A stretch of 52,429 nt of DNA from a virus, in the IMG/VR virus record IMGVR_UViG_3300037153_000540, positions 1-52,429 of that record, one strand, 5' to 3'. A model generated the notes under the pieces. It was not told the origin of the DNA. It did not search any database and saw nothing but the letters and a program-made list of their open reading frames with translations. The first letter of the stretch is position 1. Each line of letters begins with the position of its first letter. The translations under genes were made by a program, and so were the position numbers. Positions 46,003-52,429 of this stretch are shown in pieces.

Positions 46003-46391
46003 AGAACTTCCTGCTGAGATACCCGGCGGCGGTGCTGCTGGGTCTGTCGACGCTGCTGCAGATGCTCGTCGCGTTCGGCTGGGACCTGTCCGACGGGCAG
46101 ACCGGCGCGATCAACGCGATCGCCGCCGCGGCGTTCGGTGTGGCCACGGCCGCCGTCCTCGCCCACGACCGGCTCCTGCCCGCGATCCTCGGCTTCGGCC
46201 AGGCGCTCGCCACGCTGTTCATCGCGTTCGGCGCACACCTCACGGACGCCCAGGTGTCGACCGCGCTGGCGCTGCTCGCCGCGGTGGCGACGCCGCTGAT
46301 CGGCGCGTTCGTCCACACTCAGGCCACGGCCGCGCTCGACAAGCATGGGAACCGCGTCCCACGGCGCGCGATGTTCACGCTGGCCGCCTAA
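45999..46391 (+). CDS. membrane protein, second holin candidate
   Basis: A 130-residue protein with four hydrophobic segments (AVLLGLSTLLQMLVAFGW; AINAIAAAAFGVATAAVLA; ILGFGQALATLFIAFGA; ALALLAAVATPLIGAFV). It resembles the four-helix phage holin family common in actinobacterial prophages. It is the last rightward late gene before a cluster of terminators. Confidence 0.6.
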   Translation: MKNFLLRYPAAVLLGLSTLLQMLVAFGWDLSDGQTGAINAIAAAAFGVATAAVLAHDRLLPAILGFGQALATLFIAFGAHLTDAQVSTALALLAAVATPLIGAFVHTQATAALDKHGNRVPRRAMFTLAA

Positions 46392-46454
46392 TCCCGGCTC
46401 CGGCGGGCGCCCGCCGGTAGACCTGCCGCGCCCCCGTCGGCAGGTCCCACCAGG

Positions 46455-46490
46455 AAGCCGCCTCATCCTCTTCGGAGGGTGAGGCGGCTT
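46455..46490 (+). terminator. strong intrinsic terminator of the late operon
   Basis: AAGCCGCCTCA / TGAGGCGGCTT stem extended by TCCTC-TTCG-GAGGG, giving about 16 pairs with a UUCG tetraloop, then TTCGTCGT. A second hairpin GACCTGCCG/CGGCAGGTC lies just before it. Confidence 0.8.
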
Positions 46491-46508
46491 TCGTCGTACC
46501 CTGCCGCT

Positions 46509-46862
46509 ATGGAGCGGCATCGCCTCGACAGCGACCGGATGCTCATCGGCGCCCTGCACACGATCGCCACCCGCACATGGACGCCACCGACCGGAGCCGA
46601 CCGGGCCGCGCGCCTCGCCGAGCTCCGCGAACGCTCCGGCGGGCGTACGGACCTCCTCGCCGCGGCGGCGGGGATCCTGCTGGGCGTACGGCCTGACGAC
46701 GAGCACGACCCGCGCCACGTCCGGGAGACCGCCGGGGCCGCGATGCTCCTGGAGGTCGCCGGCGTGACGGAGGACGACGAGCGCGTACGGCGGGCGGTCG
46801 AGGTGGGCCGGGGGCGGCGGGAGCGTGGCCGGATCCGTCCGGCGCCGCGGCGCGACTGGTGA
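46509..46862 (+). CDS. accessory small protein
   Basis: A 117-residue protein: a helical core (MLIGALHTIATRTWTP; DLLAAAAGILLGVRPDD) and a very basic end. Its ATG is 19 bp after the terminator, so it may be leaderless. The function is unknown; a lysogeny accessory gene is likely. Confidence 0.45.
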   Translation: MERHRLDSDRMLIGALHTIATRTWTPPTGADRAARLAELRERSGGRTDLLAAAAGILLGVRPDDEHDPRHVRETAGAAMLLEVAGVTEDDERVRRAVEVGRGRRERGRIRPAPRRDW

Positions 46863-46870
46863 CATGCGAA

Positions 46871-46908
46871 AGGCCGCCCGTCCCCTGCCATGTCGGGGCG
46901 GGCGGCCT
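46871..46908. terminator. bidirectional terminator hairpin
   Basis: AGGCCGCCCG / CGGGCGGCCT with an inner CCCC/GGGG pair. It lies between the rightward gene ending at 46862 and the leftward peptide gene ending at 46917. Confidence 0.7.
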
Positions 46909-46916
46909 CCGTGCTG

Positions 46917-47021
46917 TCAGGCGCTGGCGTGCTGCTGGATCTGCCAGGACACGCCGACCTTCGCGACCTCGACGCAGTTGCCGCCGTTTCCGCTGCGGCT
47001 GGACTTCCGGAACTGGGTCAC
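46917..47021 (-). CDS. short DUF397-type peptide
   Basis: A 34-residue product from GTG: TQFRKSSRSGNGGNCVEVAK is the first half of DUF397, an actinomycete family tied to XRE regulators and anti-sigma-type ATPases. The usual second half (VRDSK, GP) is missing, so this is a short or truncated member. The XRE partner normally next to it is not seen. Confidence 0.6.
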   Translation of the reverse strand: MTQFRKSSRSGNGGNCVEVAKVGVSWQIQQHASA

Positions 47022-47230
47022 CTCTCGTGGATCTTCTGGTGGCTGCGGGTCCCCGGGTCAGCTCGCCGAGGACCCGCAGCGCCTGGCCCCGGACGCAGGA
47101 CTCCCCACCCCGCAGCCGGGACATATCGGGGACCGCCGGGGGAACGCACGGCCCGCTGGCGCTCCACCCGGCAGCCATCTGTGGGCGGCGTCGGCGCCTC
47201 TCCCAAAGCGCCGCAGCGTCGCCCACGTCT
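47022..47230. other. gap without a convincing gene
   Basis: About 210 bp between the DUF397 peptide and the next leftward gene. Open frames exist on both strands, but none has recognisable sense. It may be the remains of the missing regulator. Confidence 0.3.
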
Positions 47231-47485
47231 TCAGGTGCGCGGCGGCGGCGAGTAGCCGTGCAGCGGCGCGTACGCGAACATCCGTTTCATGTCCTCGGCG
47301 ATGTCCACGACGACACGGTTGCGGGCGAGTTCGAGTTCGTCTTGGTTCCTGCCACGCAGCTCCCTATCACCCTTGATCGACCGGGCAACCCACTCGCGCG
47401 CCTGGTCGTCCCGGGTGATCTCGTAGCCGGGCAGGACCGGGGTGTCCATGCCGCTCGCGCCCTGACTGCCGCTGTTACCGCTCAT
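47231..47485 (-). CDS. small protein coupled to the ATPase
   Basis: An 84-residue protein, ATG overlapping the ATPase stop (ATGA on the minus strand). VLPGYEITRDDQAREWVARS and NRVVVDIAEDMKRMFAY are helical. It may be the partner of the ATPase. Confidence 0.5.
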   Translation of the reverse strand: MSGNSGSQGASGMDTPVLPGYEITRDDQAREWVARSIKGDRELRGRNQDELELARNRVVVDIAEDMKRMFAYAPLHGYSPPPRT

Positions 47486-47868
47486 ATCTTCAGCACCGCC
47501 CATGCCAGACGCCCGCCGGCGTCCGTCGTCTCGTCGCCCATCTGGTCGGCCGTCACGGCCACGATCGCGAGGCCACGCCCGTAGTCGGCGGCCTCTGCTC
47601 CGGTCCAGCCCGTCTCTGGGGTCACGCGATCGCCGCCGTCTTCGACCTCGAGGCGGATCATGCCGTCGGTCCGCTTGATCCTCAGGTGGATCTGCTCGCC
47701 GTCGGCGGCCACGGAGTGGCGTACGGAGTTCGTGACGTACTCGGTGGCGATCAGGCGCATGTCGTCGAGGAGATGAGGGACGATGTCCTGCAGGATTTCG
47801 CCCACCCAGCGGCGCGCGAGGGGCACAATGGACGGCGACCCCGGCAGGTCGACCGCCCACTCATCCAT
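47482..47868 (-). CDS. RsbW-like ATP-binding regulator (HATPase_c)
   Basis: A 128-residue single-domain ATPase. The N box is LIATEYVTNSVRHS (Glu and Asn), G1 is LEVEDGG and G2 is YGRGLAIVAV. Proteins of this size act as anti-sigma kinases or their relatives in Streptomyces-type hosts. With the DUF397 peptide it makes a host-style regulatory module carried by the prophage. It diverges from the GntR gene across palindromic operators. Confidence 0.75.
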   Translation of the reverse strand: MDEWAVDLPGSPSIVPLARRWVGEILQDIVPHLLDDMRLIATEYVTNSVRHSVAADGEQIHLRIKRTDGMIRLEVEDGGDRVTPETGWTGAEAADYGRGLAIVAVTADQMGDETTDAGGRLAWAVLKI

Positions 47869-47891
47869 CGCCCGACTCCTCGTGATGTGAC

Positions 47892-47915
47892 CCGGTGTAG
47901 TCCGGACAACACCGG
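47892..47915. promoter_or_regulatory. 24-bp palindrome in the divergent region
   Basis: CCGGTGT-A-GTCCGGAC-A-ACACCGG, symmetric except at two positions. It lies between the divergent ATPase and GntR genes. Likely a regulator binding site. Confidence 0.55.
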
Positions 47916-47916
47916 A

Positions 47917-47952
47917 AACCTGGATTCCAGGTTTGCTCTTGGATTCCAGGTT
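47917..47952. promoter_or_regulatory. tandem GntR-type operators
   Basis: AACCTGGATTCCAGGTT (47917-47933) is a near-perfect palindrome; CTTGGATTCCAGGTT (47938-47952) repeats 14 of its last 15 bases, 19 bp on, close to two helical turns. They probably bind the GntR protein for autoregulation. Confidence 0.6.
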
Positions 47953-47972
47953 GTCAAGGCTTTCCCTACGAT
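47951..47972 (+). promoter_or_regulatory. TTGTCAAG-N6-CCTAC motif before gntR
   Basis: TTGTCAAG (47951-47958) followed after 6 nt by CCTAC, with TACGAT at 47967-47972. The same motif with identical spacing precedes the integrase (50511-50532). The 10-nt gap between TTGTCA and TAC..T is too short for a standard -35/-10 pair, so the motif may be a protein site over the -10 region. Confidence 0.45.
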
Positions 47973-48015
47973 GGGACGTGAAGGATCACGTTGCGTCGCT
48001 GGGAAAGGGGGGCTC

Positions 48016-48768
48016 ATGGCGGGCGATCTGCTCTACCTCAAGGTCATTGACGACCTACGCCGGCAGATCATCGACGGCACCCTCGCGCCCGGTGAGCGTC
48101 TCCCGTCCCGCGCGAAGCTGGCCGAGCAGCACCACGTCAGCGAGAACGTCGTACGCCGCGCCGTGGACGTGCTGATGGCCGAGGGCCTCATCACCACCCG
48201 TACCGGTGCGCGGCCGACCGTCCGCGAGCGTCCCGACGTACGGCGGCTCACCCGCTCCTGGTACCGGGAACAGCGCGGCGGGTCACCGTTTCGCGCGGAC
48301 ATGCAGGCCCAAGGCCGCGCCGCGGACTGGCGTGCGCGCTCGAAGACCTCGAAGGCGCCGCCGGCCATCGCCGAGCGGCTGCAGATCGCAGTCGGCGCGA
48401 AGGTCGTACGGACGGAGTACACGTTCACCGCCGATGACCAGCCGGTGATGCTGTCGACGAGCTATGAGCCGCTGGAGATCACGCAGGGCACGCCGGTGAT
48501 GCTGCCCGAGCGCGGGCCGCTGGCCGGCCGCGGGGTGACGGAGCGGATGGCGTCGATCGGCCAGCGGATCGTCACGGCCACCGAGGTGGTCACGGCGCGG
48601 CCGGTGATGCAGGCCGAGGCGGAGCAGCTGCGGGTGTCGGCGGGCACGATCGTGATGGTGATCCAGCGGACGTACTGGACGGAGGATCGTCCGGTCGAGA
48701 CGGCCGACATCGTGGTGCCCGTCGACCGCTACGAGCTGTTCTACGTAATCCCCGTCGAGGGTGAGTGA
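48016..48768 (+). CDS. GntR/HutC-family regulator (UTRA domain)
   Basis: A 250-residue protein. The winged helix is YLKVIDDLRRQIIDGTLAPG, RLPSRAKLAEQHHVSENVVR; the UTRA sensor follows (about 95-245: VVRTEYTFTADDQPVMLSTS, QRTYWTEDRPVETADIVVPV). Such regulators control transfer or excision in actinomycete mobile elements (KorSA-like). Palindromes upstream suggest autoregulation, and a shared motif links it to the integrase gene. Confidence 0.8.
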   Translation: MAGDLLYLKVIDDLRRQIIDGTLAPGERLPSRAKLAEQHHVSENVVRRAVDVLMAEGLITTRTGARPTVRERPDVRRLTRSWYREQRGGSPFRADMQAQGRAADWRARSKTSKAPPAIAERLQIAVGAKVVRTEYTFTADDQPVMLSTSYEPLEITQGTPVMLPERGPLAGRGVTERMASIGQRIVTATEVVTARPVMQAEAEQLRVSAGTIVMVIQRTYWTEDRPVETADIVVPVDRYELFYVIPVEGE

Positions 48769-48780
48769 CCGGCTCTAACG

Positions 48781-48820
48781 GCGACGCCCCGCACGGTCCT
48801 TGTGGCCGGCGGGGCGTCGC
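48781..48820. terminator. bidirectional terminator
   Basis: A 12-bp stem GCGACGCCCCGC / GCGGGGCGTCGC between the convergent GntR and lipoprotein genes. Confidence 0.75.
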
Positions 48821-48846
48821 GGTGGTCGGCTGCTCGCAGGAGCAGG

Positions 48847-49311
48847 TCACGACACGGGGTTGACGAGCACCTTGTACTTGCACTTCAGCTCGCCGCCGTG
48901 CTTGAGCTGGTAGTACTGCGCCCGGCTGAACTGCGCCATGCTCACGTGCTTGTTCAGCTCCAGCGTCCGTGACTTGCCGGCCGCGAGGGTGATGACCTTC
49001 CCGGTTCCGATCGGGGCGTGCCCGTACTGCGGCCAGGACACCAGCACGGCCGCCTTCACCGGGACTCCGCCCGTGTTCTTGACGTCGACCTCGCTGGTGA
49101 GGCTGTAGTCGTTGCCCATGCCGGAGCCGATGTCGGTGTCGCAGGTGCCGTGGTATTTGGCCTGCGCGCCGGCAGGGGTGTGTGAGCCAGAGCTGGATGA
49201 GGATGCGGCGGGCGGCTCGGCGATGCCGGACTTGCCGTCGGTGTCGGTGGCTTTGCAGCCGGTGAGGGCGAGTGCGGCGCTGGCCGCGGCGATGATGGCG
49301 ATGGTACGCAT
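48847..49311 (-). CDS. putative lipoprotein
   Basis: A 154-residue protein. The signal peptide ends in the lipobox LTGC (Cys 19); a Ser/Pro linker follows, then a beta-rich domain with conserved-looking Cys (YHGTCDTD; GGELKCKYKV) and TSEVDVKNTGGVPVKAAVLV. It should be anchored outside the membrane. As a prophage gene it may alter the host surface, for example superinfection exclusion; this is inference. Confidence 0.7.
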   Translation of the reverse strand: MRTIAIIAAASAALALTGCKATDTDGKSGIAEPPAASSSSSGSHTPAGAQAKYHGTCDTDIGSGMGNDYSLTSEVDVKNTGGVPVKAAVLVSWPQYGHAPIGTGKVITLAAGKSRTLELNKHVSMAQFSRAQYYQLKHGGELKCKYKVLVNPVS

Positions 49312-49355
49312 GGCGGTCCTTCCAGGTGAGGGATTGTGAGGGATGGGAGTGCGGG

Positions 49356-49390
49356 CCGGGCCTGCCCCATCCCTCGAAGGACAGGCCCGG
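49356..49390 (-). terminator. hairpin after the leftward operon
   Basis: CCGGGCCTG / CAGGCCCGG (9 bp), downstream of the leftward genes from 50453 to 49484 and upstream of the lipoprotein. Direct ATCCCTCAC repeats lie beside it in the lipoprotein leader. Confidence 0.55.
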
Positions 49391-49483
49391 AGTCTGTGCG
49401 TGTTGGACGCGTCGCAGTTGGTTACTGGTGGCTGCGGTGAGTGGCCGGATGTGGCGAACGCGTAGTCGTAACGCCCGCGCGCG

Positions 49484-49597
49484 TCAGCCGCCCAGCTTCT
49501 GGATCAGCCGGATGAGCCCGCCGATCGCGACCGCGACGATGCCGCCCGCGGTGAAGTAGGCCAGGGCCGCGACGGGCAGCGTGGTGAGAGTGAACAT
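49484..49597 (-). CDS. 37-residue membrane peptide
   Basis: FTLTTLPVAALAYFTAGGIV then AIGGLIRLIQKLGG: one membrane helix and an amphipathic end. Too short for standard gene callers. It is the last gene of the leftward operon and has a GGAG-type site before its ATG. Confidence 0.5.
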   Translation of the reverse strand: MFTLTTLPVAALAYFTAGGIVAVAIGGLIRLIQKLGG

Positions 49598-49758
49598 GGG
49601 TGATCTCCGGTCGTGAGGGTTGGTGGTGCGGGGAGGTCAGTGCTGCGGCAGCGCATCTCGTAGGCGCCGGCACCCACCAGCGCTGCCGCGGCCACGGTGA
49701 CGAGCAGCCAGGGCGGCAGGCTCCACAGGTACGCGATGGAAGCGGTGAGGATGCTCAT
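49504..49758 (-). CDS. small membrane protein
   Basis: An 84-residue frame with ATG overlapping the previous stop (ATGA). The first 33 residues form one membrane helix (SLPPWLLVTVAAAALVGAGA). The end overlaps the 37-residue gene by 94 bp and is low-complexity, so the true C-terminus is doubtful. Confidence 0.45.
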   Translation of the reverse strand: MSILTASIAYLWSLPPWLLVTVAAAALVGAGAYEMRCRSTDLPAPPTLTTGDHPCSLSPRCPSRPWPTSPRAASSRSRSAGSSG

Positions 49759-50453
49759 CGGAAGATCACCACGCTGGCGTCCGTACGCGGCCCCGGGCAG
49801 GAGGTGTGCCGGCCGAGGATCGGGGAGATGCACCCGGGCCCGCAGACGATGCACACCTCGGATTCGTCCCGCTCGGCCGCGGCGAGTCGACGTGTCACCC
49901 GCCGGGCGGTGGCCGTGAGCATCATCCAGGCCGCAGCGAGCGCGGTGAGGGCGAACGTCAGGAGCCTCCGCGGTGCGGATGCCGACGGCGCCGGGAATGC
50001 GGGGGATGCGGGGGGCACATGGGGGGCCGGACGCTCCGGTACGACCGTCAGCGCGTCGTGCGCGCGCGTCCCGAGCTCGGCTCGCAGCACGGTCATCTGG
50101 TAGTCCTCATACGCCCGGCGCTTGCGGGCATGGAGGCTCGCGGCGTCATCGAGCGGGGACCTCCGCCAGGTGCTCAGCGGCGGGGCGTCCTGCGGGCGCG
50201 GCAACGGCATGACGGCCTTCGGAGCGTCGCCGTCAGTGGATGCCGGCTTGTCGGCTGGACGCTCGGTGGGTGCGGTCTTGCGGGCGAGGCGCGTTAGCCG
50301 GCCGCGTGCGCGGCGCAGGACGCCGGTCACGTCGTCGGCGAGCTGGCGCGCCTGGTCGAGGGTCTCGGCGCCGTCATGGCGCTGGAGGAGCTCGCGAAGT
50401 TCGGTGAGCAGGTCTCCGGCGGTGGTGGCCGGGGTTATCGTGGCGGCGGTCAT
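49755..50453 (-). CDS. accessory protein with central membrane helix
   Basis: A 232-residue protein: helical N-terminus (AGDLLTELRELLQRHDGAET), Pro-rich middle, one membrane helix (LLTFALTALAAAWMMLTATA) and a Cys pair (CIVCGPGC). Similar layouts occur in actinomycete mobile elements next to integrases. The function is unknown. It diverges from the integrase. Confidence 0.5.
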   Translation of the reverse strand: MTAATITPATTAGDLLTELRELLQRHDGAETLDQARQLADDVTGVLRRARGRLTRLARKTAPTERPADKPASTDGDAPKAVMPLPRPQDAPPLSTWRRSPLDDAASLHARKRRAYEDYQMTVLRAELGTRAHDALTVVPERPAPHVPPASPAFPAPSASAPRRLLTFALTALAAAWMMLTATARRVTRRLAAAERDESEVCIVCGPGCISPILGRHTSCPGPRTDASVVIFR

Positions 50454-50510
50454 CGTCGTGCCCCAGATTTCGGGAATGTGTTGGTGCTATTAGGGCAGTG
50501 GGCTCGCCGA

Positions 50511-50532
50511 TTGTCAAGCGAACACCTACACT
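50511..50532 (+). promoter_or_regulatory. TTGTCAAG-N6-CCTAC motif before the integrase
   Basis: Second copy of the motif at 47951-47972, with TACACT 8 nt before the likely GTG start at 50540. The integrase message may be leaderless and share a regulator with the GntR gene. Confidence 0.45.
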
Positions 50533-50539
50533 CCACAGA

Positions 50540-51973
50540 GTGAGTACTCCGAAGAATGCTGGGATCTACTGCCGTCTCAGCTACGCCCCCGACGGCTCCG
50601 TAGAGAAGGTCGAACGGCAGGAGGCCGACTGCCGCCAGCTCGCGGACCGGCTCGGCTGGCCGGTCTCCGACGAGCACATCTACATCGACAACTCCCGATC
50701 CGCCTGGCAGCGGACCCGCAAGCGGCCGGCCTGGGACCGCATGCTCGCCAATATCGACGCCGGGATTCTCGGCGCGGTCATCATCTACCACGGCGACCGG
50801 CTGATCCGGCAGCCATGGGACCTCGAGCTGCTCCTCGACCGCTCCCGCGAGAAGCATGTCCAACTCGCGTCGCCCTCGGGCATCCGCGACCTGAGCAACC
50901 CCGACGACCAGTTCATCCTGCGGATCGAGGCGGCGCAGGCATGTAAGGCGAGCGACGACACGTCCCGGCGCGTACGGCGCGGCTGGGCGGCGCGCGCGAA
51001 GAAGGGCCACGCATCCGGCGGAGGGAAGCGGCCGTTCGGATTCGAGAACCTGGAGACGATCCGGGAGTCGGAGGCGCGGCTGATCGCGGAGGTCGCGTCG
51101 ATGCGGCTGGCCGGCATGTCGCACGGCGGGGCGATCCGGTGGATGGATGAGCGGTCCACGACGTCGATGGGCCGGACCTGGCGGTCGAACCCGAAGGCGC
51201 TGAAGCAGATCCTGCTCGCGCCGCGGGCGGCCGGGCTGGTCGAGCATGAGGGCGTCCTGTACGAGGCGGTGTGGCCGCCCCTGCTGCATTCGGATCGGGA
51301 GACGGCGCGGGAGATCTGGGAGGACCTGAAGGCGCTGTACGCGGGCTCGGCGGAGGCGCACGGGTACAACGGCCGGGAGCGCCGATACCTCCTCACGGGG
51401 GTGGCGACCTGCCCGAGCGGCCACAACGTCACCACGAAGCCAACCGGAGGCCGGAACCGCAAGAGCTCGCGGCTGTATTACTGCCGTGAGCTGACGCACT
51501 GCGAGACGCCGGTCGGCCGGAACGTGGAGCATCTCGACCGGTACGTGATCGGTGCGGTGATCCGCCGGCTGAACGATCCGGAGTTCATCGCGTCGCTGCT
51601 CGACGATGACGGCGCCGGGTCGGTGATCGGCGCTGAGCTGGCGAAGCTGGAGCGGCGTAAGGCGACGGCTCGTGAGCAACTGGAGAACCTCGCAGATCAG
51701 CCAGAGGAAGTAGACGCCGCGCTGCTCGCCCGGTCGCTCGCCTCGTTCGACCGGAAGATCGCCGAGCTGCGGTCGCGGCTGGCGACCTCGAGTCGGCAGC
51801 GGCTGCTCGCGCGGATGGCCGGGATCACCCCAGAGGGGTGGGAGGCGACGCCGATCGAAGTGCGGTCCGCGACGGTCGCGGCGCTGTTCCGGGTGACGAT
51901 CCTGCCGGCGACGTGGCGCGGGCCCGGGTTCGATCCGAAGAGCGTCCGGTTGGATCCGGTCGAGGAGACCTGA
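50540..51973 (+). CDS. int: large serine integrase
   Basis: A 477-residue protein from GTG. The catalytic domain starts GIYCRLSYAPDGSVEKVERQ with nucleophile Ser14; VIIYHGDRLIRQPWDLELLL carries conserved Arg residues. The recombinase domain (GKRPFGFENLE; GAIRWMDE), a zinc ribbon (CPSGHN ... YYCRELTHC) and a coiled coil (LERRKATAREQLENLADQPE) follow in order. GTG at 50498 would place the shared promoter motif inside the gene, so 50540 is preferred. It integrates and, with a directionality factor, excises the phage. Confidence 0.92.
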   Translation: MSTPKNAGIYCRLSYAPDGSVEKVERQEADCRQLADRLGWPVSDEHIYIDNSRSAWQRTRKRPAWDRMLANIDAGILGAVIIYHGDRLIRQPWDLELLLDRSREKHVQLASPSGIRDLSNPDDQFILRIEAAQACKASDDTSRRVRRGWAARAKKGHASGGGKRPFGFENLETIRESEARLIAEVASMRLAGMSHGGAIRWMDERSTTSMGRTWRSNPKALKQILLAPRAAGLVEHEGVLYEAVWPPLLHSDRETAREIWEDLKALYAGSAEAHGYNGRERRYLLTGVATCPSGHNVTTKPTGGRNRKSSRLYYCRELTHCETPVGRNVEHLDRYVIGAVIRRLNDPEFIASLLDDDGAGSVIGAELAKLERRKATAREQLENLADQPEEVDAALLARSLASFDRKIAELRSRLATSSRQRLLARMAGITPEGWEATPIEVRSATVAALFRVTILPATWRGPGFDPKSVRLDPVEET

Positions 51974-52001
51974 GCCGTCCCGGTGCGGGCCGGGACGGCT
52001 C
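51972..52001. terminator. terminator overlapping the integrase stop
   Basis: GAGCCGTCCCG / CGGGACGGCTC, 11 bp with an 8-nt loop. It also serves the convergent gene at 52004. Confidence 0.75.
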
Positions 52002-52003
52002 GC

Positions 52004-52402
52004 TCAGTTGTGGTTCGCGCGGCGCCCGGACAGATCGTTGCTGGCGGCGTCGAGGATGCGGTGCTCGACGCGTGCGACCTCGGCGATCTCCTGCTGGATC
52101 CGCTTCTCGCTTTCTTCGATGAGCTGAAGCGTGCGCTCCTGTCCCTGGATCAGTTCTGCCTCCCTGACGAGGATGGCTCTGTGCCCGTGCAGGGCGCCGA
52201 CGGAGACGAGCATGATGGCGCCGAAGTCGACGGCGTGCAGGCCTCCGAAGAGCATGGCGTGGCGATCGGGGACGGCGGGCATCAGGAGGAGCAGGATGGC
52301 GCCCGCGAGGAACGCCCCGATCATGAGGAAGGCTGCCCCGGCACGCATGATGTCGATCCTCGTGATCATGTCGGTCTGTGCTGGCTGTGACTGCATTGTC
52401 AC
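52004..52402 (-). CDS. small multi-pass membrane protein
   Basis: A 132-residue protein from GTG 52402 or ATG 52396. Hydrophobic segments (RAGAAFLMIGAFLAGAILLL; HAVDFGAIMLVSVGALHG) are followed by a charged C-terminal coiled coil (ERTLQLIEESEKRIQQEIAE). It could be a host gene beyond the prophage end or a phage superinfection-type protein. The window ends in a G-run just beyond it. Confidence 0.5.
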   Translation of the reverse strand: MTMQSQPAQTDMITRIDIMRAGAAFLMIGAFLAGAILLLLMPAVPDRHAMLFGGLHAVDFGAIMLVSVGALHGHRAILVREAELIQGQERTLQLIEESEKRIQQEIAEVARVEHRILDAASNDLSGRRANHN

Positions 52403-52429
52403 GGAAATGCTCCAATCCAGCGGGGGGGG

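Noticed and set aside
50511-50532. Standard sigma-70-type promoter with TTGTCA as -35
   Set aside because: The gap to TACACT is 10 nt instead of 16-18, so it is reported only as a shared motif.
1-52429. tRNA or rRNA genes
   Set aside because: No cloverleaf-like or conserved T-loop (GGTTCGAATCC) sequence was noticed; GTTCGAACCC near 45216 lacks the other arms.

Overview
The window is a nearly complete temperate siphovirus genome in integrated-prophage order, from a high-GC actinomycete (Streptomycetales or Streptosporangiales are the best guesses). The clues are very high GC, frequent GTG and TTG starts, ATGA or TGATG overlaps between neighbouring genes, and families typical of that group: a BldC-like MerR protein, a DUF397 peptide with an RsbW-like ATPase, a GntR/UTRA regulator and a large serine integrase. 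I see no tRNA, rRNA or CRISPR array. No attachment site can be assigned from sequence alone.

Layout. 1-1230: leftward XRE repressor facing a rightward XRE gene across a switch with a pair of 24-bp operator-like sites. 1300-17730: rightward early and middle genes, namely recombination (PD-(D/E)XK exonuclease, RecT-like annealing protein, RuvC-like resolvase), a DNA methyltransferase, a Gp37/Gp68 protein, a replication-initiator-like protein and many small membrane or zinc-binding proteins. 17889-28348: packaging and head (TerS, TerL, portal, MuF, scaffold, decoration, major capsid, connectors). 28420-42765: tail (major tail protein, tail chaperones, tape measure with two wall-hydrolase domains, distal tail protein, Gp37-like tail protein, fibre-like proteins, a glycoside-hydrolase-like protein). 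42808-46391: lysis (holin-like proteins, CHAP and DUF1906 enzymes). 46509-52402: accessory and lysogeny genes on both strands, ending with the serine integrase.

The outstanding feature is the load of endonuclease genes: one LAGLIDADG, six HNH and one Vsr/DUF559-like. The MuF gene carries an intein whose middle is open on both strands. The antisense frame, in exact codon register, encodes a 287-residue protein with two HTH motifs and a Vsr/DUF559-like nuclease, lying wholly between the intein ends. Four other endonuclease genes sit at the ends of host genes and have visibly rearranged those ends. In the tail gene 40630-41679 the antisense HNH gene overlaps a low-GC, almost wholly synonymous rewrite of the last 13 codons, while the older GC-rich copy of those codons lies stranded on the far side of the endonuclease. 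MuF/HNH, tail-chaperone/HNH and Gp37/LAGLIDADG show related arrangements. The pattern suggests homing cassettes that carry a replacement for the host-gene end they disrupt.

Other structure worth attention: a 45-nt imperfect repeat with a preserved hairpin just upstream of both TerS and the scaffold gene; a candidate replication origin inside the initiator gene; palindromic operators before the GntR gene and a spaced motif shared with the integrase leader; and two Cys-rich small genes broken by +1 shifts at four-base homopolymers.
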